This document shows, piece after piece, positions 56,001 to 64,000 of a stretch of 64,000 nucleotides of DNA. Source of the DNA: Pararge aegeria. Its lineage: Eukaryota; Arthropoda; Insecta; Lepidoptera; Nymphalidae. Positions within the stretch are counted from its first letter, which is position 1, and each line of letters starts with the position of its first letter. The translations under genes and the position numbers were made by a program. Under the pieces are notes generated by a model, which ran no database searches, was not told where the DNA came from, and saw only the letters and a list, made by a program, of their open reading frames with translations. The stretch lies in assembly GCF_905163445.1 (NCBI RefSeq), contig NC_053184.1, positions 1,984,001-2,048,000 on the forward strand. The letters are read 5' to 3'.

Positions 56001-59000
56001 CCTTCCGAACCGGTGGTAGAGTCACCACAAACAGACTGACTTGACGTTTCTAAAGTGCTTAATTATTAAAAAAATTAGGCCTACTTTAAATAAATGAAAT
56101 TTGGCGACTAAAATAAATATGGCGGTGGTACCACGGACGAGCTCTGTCACTAAAAGCTCTACCAATGCTCACATCCTCACCACTAGACCAGTGACAGTGA
56201 GGCAGAGTAAGTTCATTTGAATAACACACAAAAACATTTCAATCATATGAATACTTCTAGGTATGCAACACACTGTATTGTTCGGCGCAGAGCCACGTGG
56301 TTTGCCGCTATCAGAGAAACTTCTGCCGCAATACCTCAAGGATCTGGGATATAAAACACATTTAGTTGGTAAATGGCACCTTGGCTCCTACAAGAAAGAA
56401 TACTTGCCTATGTACAGAGGGTAAGTTACTCTATTCTAACAGTTTTATATCATTATACAACTTATGATCGTGTCATGAATGAATTTTTGATGCATTCTTT
56501 GAGTCGTCGAGCTGTAATAAATTCATCATCATTCATTACCAACCCAGTACAGGTCCGCTACACGGGTCTCCTCCCAGAATGAGTAGGAGGTCCCGGGTTT
56601 GATTCCCGTCAGAGGCAATTTGGGAATTTATAATTTCCGAATTTTCTCTAGTCTGGTCTGGGTTGGTAATGACTAGTTACAACCCTACCGACACCGACAA
56701 AGACGCCATTTAGTGTTCCGGTGCGATGTCGCATAGAAACCTAGTAGGGATATGACTACCATACTCCCTAACAGGTTACCCTGCTAACATGTTAGACTGC
56801 ATCATCACTTACCACTAGGTGAGATTGCAGTGAAGGGCTAACTTGTAGTGGAATAAAAAAGTGGTAGACTTCACACGCATTTGTCAACACGCAGGTTTCC
56901 TCAATATGTTCCTTCACAAAAGAGCAAGTATATTTTAATTCATTAAATTAAATACGCACATAACTCGAAATGTTAAATGCGTGCGATTTAAATAGGAATC
57001 GGTCGAAACTTATTATTCATGTACCTAATTTTAATACTTGAAATTAGTTCTAATGAAGCGGTTTGGATAGGAGCTCGATTTAACTTTCGGGGGACTGAGT
57101 TCGAATCCCAGCACGCACCTCTAACTTTTCTGAGTTATGTGCGTTTTAAGTAATTAAAATACCACTTGCTTCAACGTTGAAAGAAAACGTGGAGAAACCT
57201 GCATGCCTGAGAGTTCAGAATGTTTTCAAAGGTGTGTGGAATCCACCAATCCGCTGTGGGCCAGCGTGGTGGACTACTAACCCCTTCTCATTGTGGGAGG
57301 AGACCCTTGCTCGGTAGTGGGCCGGTAATTTGTAATGTGAAGAAGTGAAGAAGAATTGAATTTAAATTTTGCTTTTGTTAACACAGATTCGACAGCCACG
57401 TTGGATTCTGGACCGGCAAGATTGACATGTACGACCATACCAATCAGGAAAAAGGTCAATGGGGCTTCGACTTCAGGCGAGGTACGTATATGTGTTCTGA
57501 TCCATATAATATATGTATAAGAATCTATATGTAATCCAGTAATCGTAAAACTTCGTCACACCTTTAAAATTACCTAAAAACCAGCTGCCATTTTGCCAGC
57601 CAGCAGTCGTTTTTACGGTTCCGCACTTCTAAAGAGGAAATCGCATTCCTTATAAGATCCGACCGACGATCCGATCCGAAAGATGGTACTTTCCGTTGAC
57701 CTGGAACTATAAAATTTGGCAAGAAATATCGTCTTTTACTAAAAGGCCCAGTAGGGAAAAATCTAGAACTATACATTTGTACCTAAATCATAAAAAAAAA
57801 CTATTTATAATAAGTACCTACAAATATCTACGGAATCTTAAGCCCTCGTTGGGCTAGTCCGACACGCGCTTGTCCGATTTGTTCTACCACTTTAGTTGAG
57901 GATAGATATACTATTGAGTCGAAGCTGACAAGAAACTCGACAGTGGCTCTGCTTTCCAAAGCAGTGCAAAGATTCAAGGTTCCCAGAATACTGGTAGCTG
58001 TACTACTCTGAATACCCTGACTGATGTTCTTACCAAGACAACTGCCACTTATAGTGTTGACCTACTGAATTGGAACGATGAAGAAAATGGGATATCGGAT
58101 CAAAATAAAAAACCACCTTTGGCTCGCGATTTCGTTTCTAAGATTTTATTCAATAACTAGCTGTTGCCGACGTCCGCGTTTTTTTTTTGTTTACAAATCA
58201 GGTTTTTAAGTTGTGTACTTTTAGAAATTTTCCAATTAATTTTAATTTAGGTGTCCTTAATTTTTTATATCTGACGATAACTACATTTAATGTCTGATTA
58301 GAATAAATTCAAAATATTTTATTGCTATATCTCGATGATATTACACTCGATGATAAAACAATGATGCATACATAACATAATGAATATCGTTCTTTGGTCC
58401 AGGTTTTTCAGTAGCTCATGATCTCTTCGGTGAATACGCAACGGATATTTACACGAAGGAAGCGGTCAAGGTAAGAAGGGAATTATTTTCCCGTCACCAC
58501 TATTTTAAAATGTGATACCTATGTTCGTGAACACCAACAATTAAGTACAATACCAGATTACGTCATAATCAGGTTGATATACATAATACATGGAAGTTAG
58601 TTTATTTTTCATTGAACTATTATATTAAACTTCCATATCGAAGCCAGGAACGGCAAAAAAAATGTTGGAATGGCACCCCCATACTGGTAAGCGCAGTGTT
58701 GGTCGACCCCCAACGAGGTGGACAGACGTCATTAAGCGCGTCGCAGGTAGCCGCTGGATTCAAGCGGCACAAAACCGTGGAATTTGGAACTCCCTTCAAA
58801 AGACCAATAGACGTCCGACCGATAGACGTCCACTGTTGAATGTCCAACAGTGGACGTCTATCGGTCGATATGATGATGATAATGATCGAACCCACGAATC
58901 TCGTGATACTCGTACAAAGCACAACGTTGCGAGAAGATCGTCAAAATATTCGTCGTCATTTTACAGGGATGACATTTCCCAAATATTTTGCAAATCCTGA

Positions 59001-62000
59001 TCCCAGCAAAACAACCAAAAGAAGCAAAGCTCAAAATTGTTTAATGAAATGGTTATCCAAAACAAAGGTCTAACCTTTAAAGTTTGATCCTTTGCTTCGA
59101 AAAACGATTTGTTTTCTTATTTACAGGTAATACATGGACACAAAAGAACTGAACCACTATTCTTGATGGTGGCACATTCTGCGGTACATTCCGGCAATCC
59201 AAGTGAATATATCCGCGCACCAGAAAACCTGCTGGCTAACTTCACTTACATCAACAATTTCCAAAGGAGGAAGTTTGCTGGTACCTACATTTTAATAACT
59301 CCTGGTAACTACCAGGACAAACTACACTGTTCAAAAGCTGTCGAAAACTTGACTATCTAATCTCGTACATGAATATCAACCCATATTTCCCGCAGTGTTG
59401 CTTATACAGGATAAACTTTGGTGAATGTGCATCAGAAACTTTATAATTTTGTTGCTCCACCGCCATTCTTTATACGTTACCAAAAATATCATCATTATAT
59501 CAAATGAACAACATTACAGTGGCGAGCATACGGGTTATACACAGGGTATTGCAGTAAGCGGGCAGAGGATAAAAGTGGAAAAAATCTCCACAAAAACTTA
59601 AGGGTTAATTAATAGTTTCGAATTTATCAAACGTCATCACGAGTTCCGTGATGTCGTTTGATAAAGTCTAGTCACGGAGTCGTGGGTCTACCAACGCAGC
59701 ACATACCGGTACGGGGTCACAATTCAAACAACTTCTAAACATACATATCGTAATCATTACCACCCCATTACTAGCCCACCATAAGGCACAGGTCTCTTAT
59801 CAGACTGAGAAGTCTGAACATTATCGAGAAGTCTCACGGACGATGTTTTCCCACACCAATAATAATTAATTGCTTAAATTAATAACGCAGATAACTCCGA
59901 AAACTAAGACATACGTAGGAATTGAGCTCTGTCCCTCGAAAAGGAGTTCTAAGTCTTAACAAATAGCCTACCTACTGCGTAGTTTAGATATTGTGAACTA
60001 TCGCTTTTCACAATATCTAAAACAACGTCGGTTGGAAATTACTACTTAGAATCACAGAAGTAAGAACAAACAAAAACCGCGTACACGACTAATATTGTAG
60101 CATTAAAAACCACTCCACTTTAGTAGTGTTTCTCAAACAGGTTGATAGTGACTTCATTCCATTTAGCAGTTGACAGTATTTATTTTATCTCTAATGTTCT
60201 TAGCTTACCATAAAATGGGGAAAAAGAGAAAAGTTTGTGAACTAGCAACCTTCCGCGGGTGTGAAGTTAGAATTGCGCGGGGCGTTTTCACTGTTTTTGG
60301 GCACAATGCTTTGCATGTAATAATGGCCGATTGAGGGTTCTGTATGTTCTTCATCCTTTGCTTATAATAAGCTTTTTTGGTGTTTTTCAGAGCTGTGTTG
60401 AAACTAGATTTTTTTGTACTTTTTACAGCGGTTCTAACGAAACTGGACGAGTCGGTCGGCAAAGTGATGGAGGCACTAGAAGGCAAGGGTCTGTTAGAGA
60501 ACAGTATTGTGATATTCACCACTGACAACGGAGGACCCGCGGAAGGGTTCAACGATAACGCGGCATCCAACTACCCTTTGAGAGGGGTCAGTATTTTTTT
60601 TGACTTTTTCTTTACTCTAGCGCAGTGGTGAGCGTTATGGTCTTGTCCCGGGTTCGAATTGGGGGGGGGGGGGGGGGGTGGCAATTTGGCCATTTATAAT
60701 TGGAGAAAATATTTACGAATTTAAGTGAGGGAACAGTAGAGGAAAAGAGGGGAACCGAGACTGGCTTTTGTGGGACAAACAAAAGAAAGGTTGTGGCGGA
60801 GACTTATAAAGAGTTTAAAGAGTAAAAATCATACGTAAAAAGGCATTACCTAGATTATAAGACAGTTGAGGGCCAATAAACATGGCCTTACTATTCTATC
60901 TTCTGGTTTTATAATAATACTATGTCTGCGTAAATTACATAATATAACTGAGATTAAAAAAAATTCCTGCGGTGCCTATGCCATCTCCGGAAAGCACGGA
61001 AAAAAATTACGACTCTCATTACGACGTCACAAATCACATTTACACGTGCATGTGTGTGCGTATAAAGAGGTGTGCCAATTACTTTTGTAATATTAAAAAC
61101 CAAACCAGGATCTTTTCTGTTGACATTATAACGCCGTAATCCGTATTACACTTTAAGAAGAACAAGTAGAAGTCTTTATTGCACATACAAATAGAAAGCC
61201 AGGTTAATAAAATAAACGATAATACAAAACATATGCAGAAAATCGGCCTTATCGCTTGAAGCGATCTCCTCCAGACAACCTTTGGTTTAAGAAACATATT
61301 ACATAAAACGGGATAGTGCAATATCCAAATTTTCTAATTATATACAATACTTATACTTCAAATGTAAACAGCTGAGGATAGGGTCCCACGCTAATCAAAT
61401 CTGGTATAGATATTTCTTTTCTTAGTTTACAAAAACATTGTAAACTGTTTTTTTTGTTTTTGAAATAAACTGAATAAATTCTTCCGAGAAGAGCCGGTAA
61501 GAAATTCAGTAGTTGCTCTTTTCCAACTTAAACCATTACAATAATTTTTCTAACTTGCGGGAGATAATAATAATAATAATAATAATATACTACGACAAGA
61601 CACACATCGTTATCTAGCCCTAAAATAAGCGTAGCTTGTGTTATGGGTACTAAGATGAATATTTTTATGAATATAATACACATGAATACTTATTGCCGGT
61701 TGCTTGGAAGCATCCGGCTCCGCTTTCAGCTCTCACAAGATAGAAAAATGAATGTTAAAATACAAAATGTAAATTGTTGATGTTTGAAAAGAGCAACTGC
61801 TGAGTTTCTTGCCGGCTTCTTCTCGGTAGAATCTGCCTTCCGAACCGGTGGTAGAATCACTACAAACAGACAGACTTGACGTTTCAAAAGTGCTTATATT
61901 AGGCCTACTTGAAATAAATGAATTTTGAATTTTGAATTTGAATTTTGAATTATATACATATAAACACCCAGACACTGAAAAACATTCATGTTCATCACAC

Positions 62001-62710
62001 AAACATTTTTCCAGTTGTGGGAATCGAACCCACGGCCTTGTACGCGGAAAGCAGGGTCACTGCCCACTCGGCTGTCAAATGACATAAAATGAGAGCGAAG
62101 TTGGCTGCTTCCAAAAACCAAACTCTTATAAAAAAAAAATACTCATAAAATAATAATTCTAGGTCAAAAATACCCTCTGGGAAGGTGGAGTGAGAGGTGC
62201 CGGTCTCATATGGAGTCCACTGATCGAGAAGAAATCCCGCGTGGCCAGGCAGAGGTTCCACCTGGTGGACTGGCTGCCGACACTACTCAGCGCTGTCGGA
62301 GCTAATGTTAGGTAAAATGTTTCATAAAACGCTTATGGGAAGGATAAGACGATGGAGTATTCATCAAAAGCCTATAACGGTCCGCTGCTGTAATAAAGGC
62401 CTCTCTCAAAGAGAGTATTTGACAAGTAGGTTGTTTGGATCGAAGTAGATGCTAGAAGTACAGAGATCTCTGTTGCCCGTCATCCGTCATATTGCCTTTA
62501 TTCCAGCAGCCGACTGTTATAGGTATGCTTGGTGATGATAATGTATGGTATAAAAAATGTATTTCAGCTCATTGCCTCTCATAGACGGAGTAGACCAATG
62601 GGACAGCCTATCGAAAGATCTGGAAGCATCTAGAACGAGTATAGTCCACAACATTGATGATATTTACGGAAGCGCTGCGATCACCGTTGGAAAATGGAAA
62701 CTGCATAAAG
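49909..62710 (+). CDS. Arylsulfatase B-like sulfatase (3' end outside window)
   Basis: Lysosomal or secreted sulfatase. By similarity it removes 4-sulfate from N-acetylgalactosamine in glycosaminoglycans; the substrate in insects is unproven. Nine exons: 49909-50001, 52935-53094, 56261-56420, 57387-57481, 58403-58470, 59127-59280, 60429-60586, 62163-62311 and 62568-62710, with consistent phases (393 residues). The order is signal peptide (1-17), PNIVLIVADDL (metal ligands D29, D30), signature 1 CTPSRAALMTGKY with C68 as the residue converted to formylglycine, signature 2 GKWHLG (121-126), FDSHVGFWTGKIDMYDHT, then FTTDNGGPAEG (metal-binding D-N) and KNTLWEGGVRGAGLIWSP. The later part (LPLIDGVDQWDSL, SIVHNIDDIYGSAAI) fits the ARSB group. 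About a quarter of the protein should lie to the right of the window. Confidence 0.95.
50100..50985 (-). repeat. Non-LTR retroelement 3' end with coding remnant
   Basis: The minus-strand frame at 50981-50745 encodes SRLWNNLPAEIRGSNSLPIF then KSRLKDYYLS, a typical C-terminus of lepidopteran LINE proteins. It is followed by AT-rich 3' UTR, AAGAGATTGCTTGCAGCAAA and an ATTC tail. Sulfatase intron 1. Confidence 0.75.
50986..52934. repeat. Rest of sulfatase intron 1
   Basis: Element-E copy (51125-51330), the GTTGCCCGCGACTGCG element (51766-52190), and a minus-strand SINE-A fragment (52723-52857) ending 78 bp before exon 2. Bases 51.4-51.75 and 52.2-52.7 kb hold nothing firm. Confidence 0.6.
52935..53094 (+). 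CDS. Arylsulfatase exon 2: catalytic CTPSR signature
   Basis: Encodes GWNDVGYHGSNQIPTPNIDA, LAGGGLQLHNYY and VTPICTPSRAALMTGKYPIH. C-T-P-S-R is the formylglycine site. The exon ends ACG-G and is followed by GCAAGT, so the intron begins with GC; using it restores HTG-MQHTVLF with exon 3. Confidence 0.95.
53260..53525 (+). repeat. SINE-A, best-preserved full copy
   Basis: Head GACGGCCGATTGGCGCAGTT, B-box GGGTTCGATTCCCAATACTG, body CAGTGGCTGGGTGTTTATAT, end TTTGGGGCTAGATAGCGATG and ATTTATTATTATTTATT. This is the reference copy for the family. Confidence 0.88.
54060..54470 (-). repeat. SINE-A copy interrupted by another element
   Basis: The minus-strand SINE-A is split by a 158-bp element (54168-54325: ACTAGTTGTCCCGGCGAACT ... 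TCTTTTATATATATAGATG) that matches 2168-2490. Confidence 0.75.
54565..55018 (-). repeat. Non-LTR retroelement 3' end with coding remnant
   Basis: The minus-strand frame 55018-54833 contains YNKLPIVILGMSLKKFKVCI then KSYYSIKDYVNDKKAW, then the GGCTAAGTTTGTTGTGGGCT 3' UTR and an AAAGTCAAAGTC tail (plus strand). Confidence 0.8.
55019..55829. other. Sulfatase intron 2, unassigned stretch
   Basis: Resembles decayed retroelement/repeat DNA (ATTATTATTATTTATATCCC run), but no family could be fixed. No exon is required here: exon 2 and exon 3 join in phase. Confidence 0.4.
55830..56095 (+). repeat. Retroelement 3' end
   Basis: Same family as 13135-13577: ATTGATGAATTCCTTAACGA-like coding end, GAGTTTCTTGCCGGCTCTTC, GGTGGTAGAGTCACCAC. 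Confidence 0.7.
56261..56420 (+). CDS. Arylsulfatase exon 3: GKWHLG signature
   Basis: Encodes MQHTVLFGAEPRGLPLSEKL, LPQYLKDLGYKTHLVGKWHL and GSYKKEYLPMYRG. Acceptor TTCTAG, donor GTAAGT, ends in phase 2. Confidence 0.96.
56585..57345 (+). repeat. SINE-B then SINE-C copies
   Basis: SINE-B at 56585-56860 (GTCCCGGGTTTGATTCCCGT, GAAGGGCTAACTTGTAGTGG). SINE-C at 57055-57345 (GAGTTCGAATCCCAGCACGC, CCTGCATGCCTGAGAGTTC), ending 42 bp before exon 4. Confidence 0.75.
57387..57481 (+). CDS. Arylsulfatase exon 4
   Basis: Encodes FDSHVGFWTGKIDMYDHTNQ then EKGQWGFDFRRG. This matches the ARSB-type GFDSHxGxxxGxxDYYxH stretch, with M-Y in place of Y-Y. Donor GTACGT, ends in phase 1. Confidence 0.95.
57482..58402. 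other. Sulfatase intron 4
   Basis: No gene or RNA recognised. A short GCTGTTGCCGACGTCCGCG fragment lies near 58160. Confidence 0.4.
58403..58470 (+). CDS. Arylsulfatase exon 5
   Basis: A 68-bp exon encoding FSVAHDLFGEYATDIYTKEA then VK (YxTDxxTxxA is typical of ARSB). Acceptor GTCCAG, donor GTAAGA, phase 0. Confidence 0.94.
58620..58870 (+). repeat. RTE-like retroelement fragment ending in a perfect hairpin
   Basis: The frame reads MLEWHPHTGKRSVGRPPTRW, then VAGSRWIQAAQNRGIWNSLQ, as at 32262. It is followed by a 22-bp perfect inverted repeat (58817-58838 and 58845-58866; GACCGATAGACGTCCACTGT) with a 6-nt loop. Confidence 0.75.
59127..59280 (+). CDS. Arylsulfatase exon 6
   Basis: Encodes VIHGHKRTEPLFLMVAHSAV, HSGNPSEYIRAPENLLANFT and NNFQRRKFA. 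It corresponds to the (P)LFLxxAHxAxH segment with the catalytic His. Donor GTACCT, ends in phase 1. Confidence 0.94.
59281..60428. other. Sulfatase intron 6
   Basis: Contains a minus-strand SINE-C fragment (59750-59930) and the second copy of the 43495-43760 repeat (60075-60350). A 15-bp inverted repeat (TTTATCAAACGTCAT / ATGTCGTTTGATAAA) lies near 59618-59665. Confidence 0.55.
60429..60586 (+). CDS. Arylsulfatase exon 7: metal-binding TDNGG
   Basis: Encodes AVLTKLDESVGKVMEALEGK, then GLLENSIVIFTTDNGGPAEG and NDNAASNYPLRG. D and N of TDNGG are metal ligands of the family. Donor GTCAGT, phase 0. Confidence 0.96.
60587..62162. other. Sulfatase intron 7
   Basis: Degenerate SINE-B head with an 18-G run (60661-60678), a minus-strand retroelement tail (61135-61320, CTTATCGCTTGAAGCGATCT), and a minus-strand SINE-A (61565-62075) interrupted by a retroelement 3' end (61690-61945). 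Confidence 0.65.
61690..61945 (-). repeat. Retroelement 3' end nested in SINE-A
   Basis: Plus-strand words GAGTTTCTTGCCGGCTTCTT and CCTTCCGAACCGGTGGTAGA, and a TTTTGAATTTTGAATTTG tail. SINE-A sequence lies directly on both sides (ACACATGAATACTTATT ... ATATACATATAAACACCC). Confidence 0.75.
62163..62311 (+). CDS. Arylsulfatase exon 8: LWEGGVRG motif
   Basis: Encodes VKNTLWEGGVRGAGLIWSPL, IEKKSRVARQRFHLVDWLPT and LLSAVGANV. LWEGGxR and the (M/V)DWLPT motif are conserved in sulfatases. Donor GTAAAA, ends in phase 2. Confidence 0.96.
62360..62540. repeat. Element-E fragment
   Basis: CGGTCCGCTGCTGTAATAAA and GCCTCTCTCAAAGAGAG match the 45232 family. It lies in sulfatase intron 8, just before exon 9. 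Confidence 0.6.
62568..62710 (+). CDS. Arylsulfatase exon 9
   Basis: Encodes SLPLIDGVDQWDSLSKDLEA, SRTSIVHNIDDIYGSAAITV and GKWKLHKG. It matches the ARSB LDGxDxW ... HNID ... G(K)WKL region. Donor GTATGC, ends in phase 1. The following exon is not in the window. Confidence 0.95.
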
Positions 62711-63410
62711 GTATGCATGTGTGTTAGCTTCTCTGTTCGACCCGTATGTTCGCGTCGAAACTTCGAACTTCCGACTTTCTCTTTTCATTAGGTAACGTTG
62801 CAATAAGGAAATTTTAAGTATTAAATTCCTGTATTACTAGTAGCCATTTTTGTGTTTTTCTTATTTCGTACAGGTACGAATAACATAAACAAAAGATGAA
62901 AACCTCGTTGACATAATTATATATGCAAAATATTTCAAAAAGGTTTCGTTAAATAATAACTAAAAGAAATAGGTACTTAGATATTGTTGGAAAAACAATT
63001 TTTCGTCCCATTCTTCACGCCACATAAGTGTAAAAAGAGGCTTTGTAATTATTTCACCTTTCCGTCAAGTCTGGGACAAATGGCGATTTTAACGCTCCTT
63101 TATATACAAACAAAGCTTGGAATTTGTTTATCAGAAGTGACATAACAAGTGGGTACATTAACCTCAAACTAAAGATAATATACGTGCAAACATTAGTAGG
63201 TATTTATCTCATTTTAAAAGTTTGGTTCATCCTCATCATATCTACCCAATACCACGGGTATCTTCCCACAATGAGAAGGGGTTAAGGCCGTAGTCCACCA
63301 CGCTGGCCCAGTGCGGATTAGTGGAAAAGTGAGGTTACAAAGTATAAAATACTTTACTCCTTTATCTTTATCAACCTACCCATTACTACAAGCATCGGGT
63401 CATGAGAATG
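62711..63410. other. Sulfatase intron 9, start
   Basis: No exon found. A minus-strand SINE-C fragment lies at 63228-63330 (TAAGGCCGTAGTCCACCACG). Confidence 0.5.
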
Positions 63411-63419
63411 GTTATCCGC

Positions 63420-64000
63420 GTTCTGTTGAAGACAGCCGCTAAGCGATTCAGCGTTCCAGTACGATGTCGCGAAAAAACCGATTAGGTGGGTTTAATATAA
63501 CTGCCGTAACTGCCAGGGCTTCCAAACCTGGGCGTACTTCTAAAAATCGAGAAAAATATTTTTTTGATAGTCTTTAAGCAGCGCTGTCACCGCTTGTTTA
63601 AAGATCACCATCGACACAAAGCCCATTCGAAATGGCGGTAGTTTTATTTTTCTTGGTTCTTTGTTAAAATTTATTACGGTTTTATTACTTTGAGGTGGGT
63701 GATTTATTTTATGCGCCTATCTCCCTAATCTATTATAATAAGCTTGGTTAGGTTAGACGCCGCGCCGTGACGAATTTCTAAACGGTTAAAAGCGCCGCGG
63801 GCCTAAAAAGGTTGCGAACCCCTGGATTAGGCCGTTACCATCTTAGACTGCATCACCAGCAGCTGAGATTGCAGTCAAGGGCTTACTTGTAGTCTAATTT
63901 AAAAAAAAATTAAGGAGTATGGTAGTCATACACCTAATGGTTTTCTACGCGACACCGCACCGGAACACTTAATCGCTTAGCGGCACGAGGTAGGGTGGTA
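63420..64000. repeat. SINE-B copies with a nested hAT-like insertion
   Basis: Plus-strand SINE-B (63420-63513 and 63825-63905) is split by the 311-bp element below. A minus-strand SINE-B (63915-64000) follows and runs off the window edge. Confidence 0.7.
63514..63824. mobile_element. Probable hAT MITE, 311 bp
   Basis: Termini CAGGGCTTCCAAACCT and AGGTTGCGAACCCCTG form an imperfect 16-bp inverted repeat of hAT type, placed inside a SINE-B copy. No clear 8-bp duplication is left. Confidence 0.6.

Overview
The window is animal nuclear DNA, almost certainly from a lepidopteran (moth or butterfly). It is AT-rich, with short coding exons separated by long introns that are full of dispersed repeats typical of lepidopteran genomes: tRNA-headed SINEs, 3' ends of non-LTR retroelements, Tc1/mariner and hAT transposons, and MITEs. 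The species cannot be named from the sequence. No bacterial-type operons, rRNA genes, convincing functional tRNA genes or CRISPR arrays are present.

Three protein-coding genes can be assembled exon by exon with consistent splice phases. (1) Minus strand, about 16.5 kb down to base 74 and continuing off the left edge: a polypeptide N-acetylgalactosaminyltransferase of the GALNT10/GALNT7-like type. Eight coding exons give 439 residues: cytoplasmic tail, membrane anchor, stem and nearly the whole catalytic domain. The C-terminal lectin part lies outside the window. (2) Plus strand, 18577-41635: a complete calnexin in 12 coding exons (575 residues), with signal peptide, split lectin domain, proline-rich arm, one membrane helix, acidic tail and an RKPRKE end. 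(3) Plus strand, from 49909 and continuing off the right edge: an arylsulfatase B-like enzyme. Nine coding exons give 393 residues, including both sulfatase signatures. All three products belong to the secretory/lysosomal glycoprotein pathway (Golgi O-glycosylation, ER folding, lysosomal sulfate removal). The GALNT and calnexin genes are divergent, with about 2.1 kb between their start codons.

Between exons the DNA is mostly mobile. Left part: a roughly 2.9-kb minisatellite of 44-bp units with higher-order duplications sits in a GALNT intron. The next intron holds a 2,038-bp mariner-like element (DD41D, 536-bp terminal inverted repeats, TA duplication) and a 0.6-kb fold-back element. Middle part (calnexin introns): a 1,407-bp hAT element with a perfect 8-bp target duplication and GTCTTG-hexamer arrays at both ends, two small hAT MITEs with 8-bp duplications, a 139-bp palindromic MITE, and a roughly 1-kb inverted duplication in the last intron. 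Right part: the intergenic 41.6-49.9 kb is repeats plus unrecognised AT-rich DNA, and the sulfatase introns carry nested SINE/LINE insertions. One sulfatase intron appears to use a GC-AG splice pair.

No new multi-gene system is visible. The items most worth following up are the architecture of the hAT element, the long-TIR mariner, the minisatellite's higher-order structure, and repeats that abut splice sites of the host genes.
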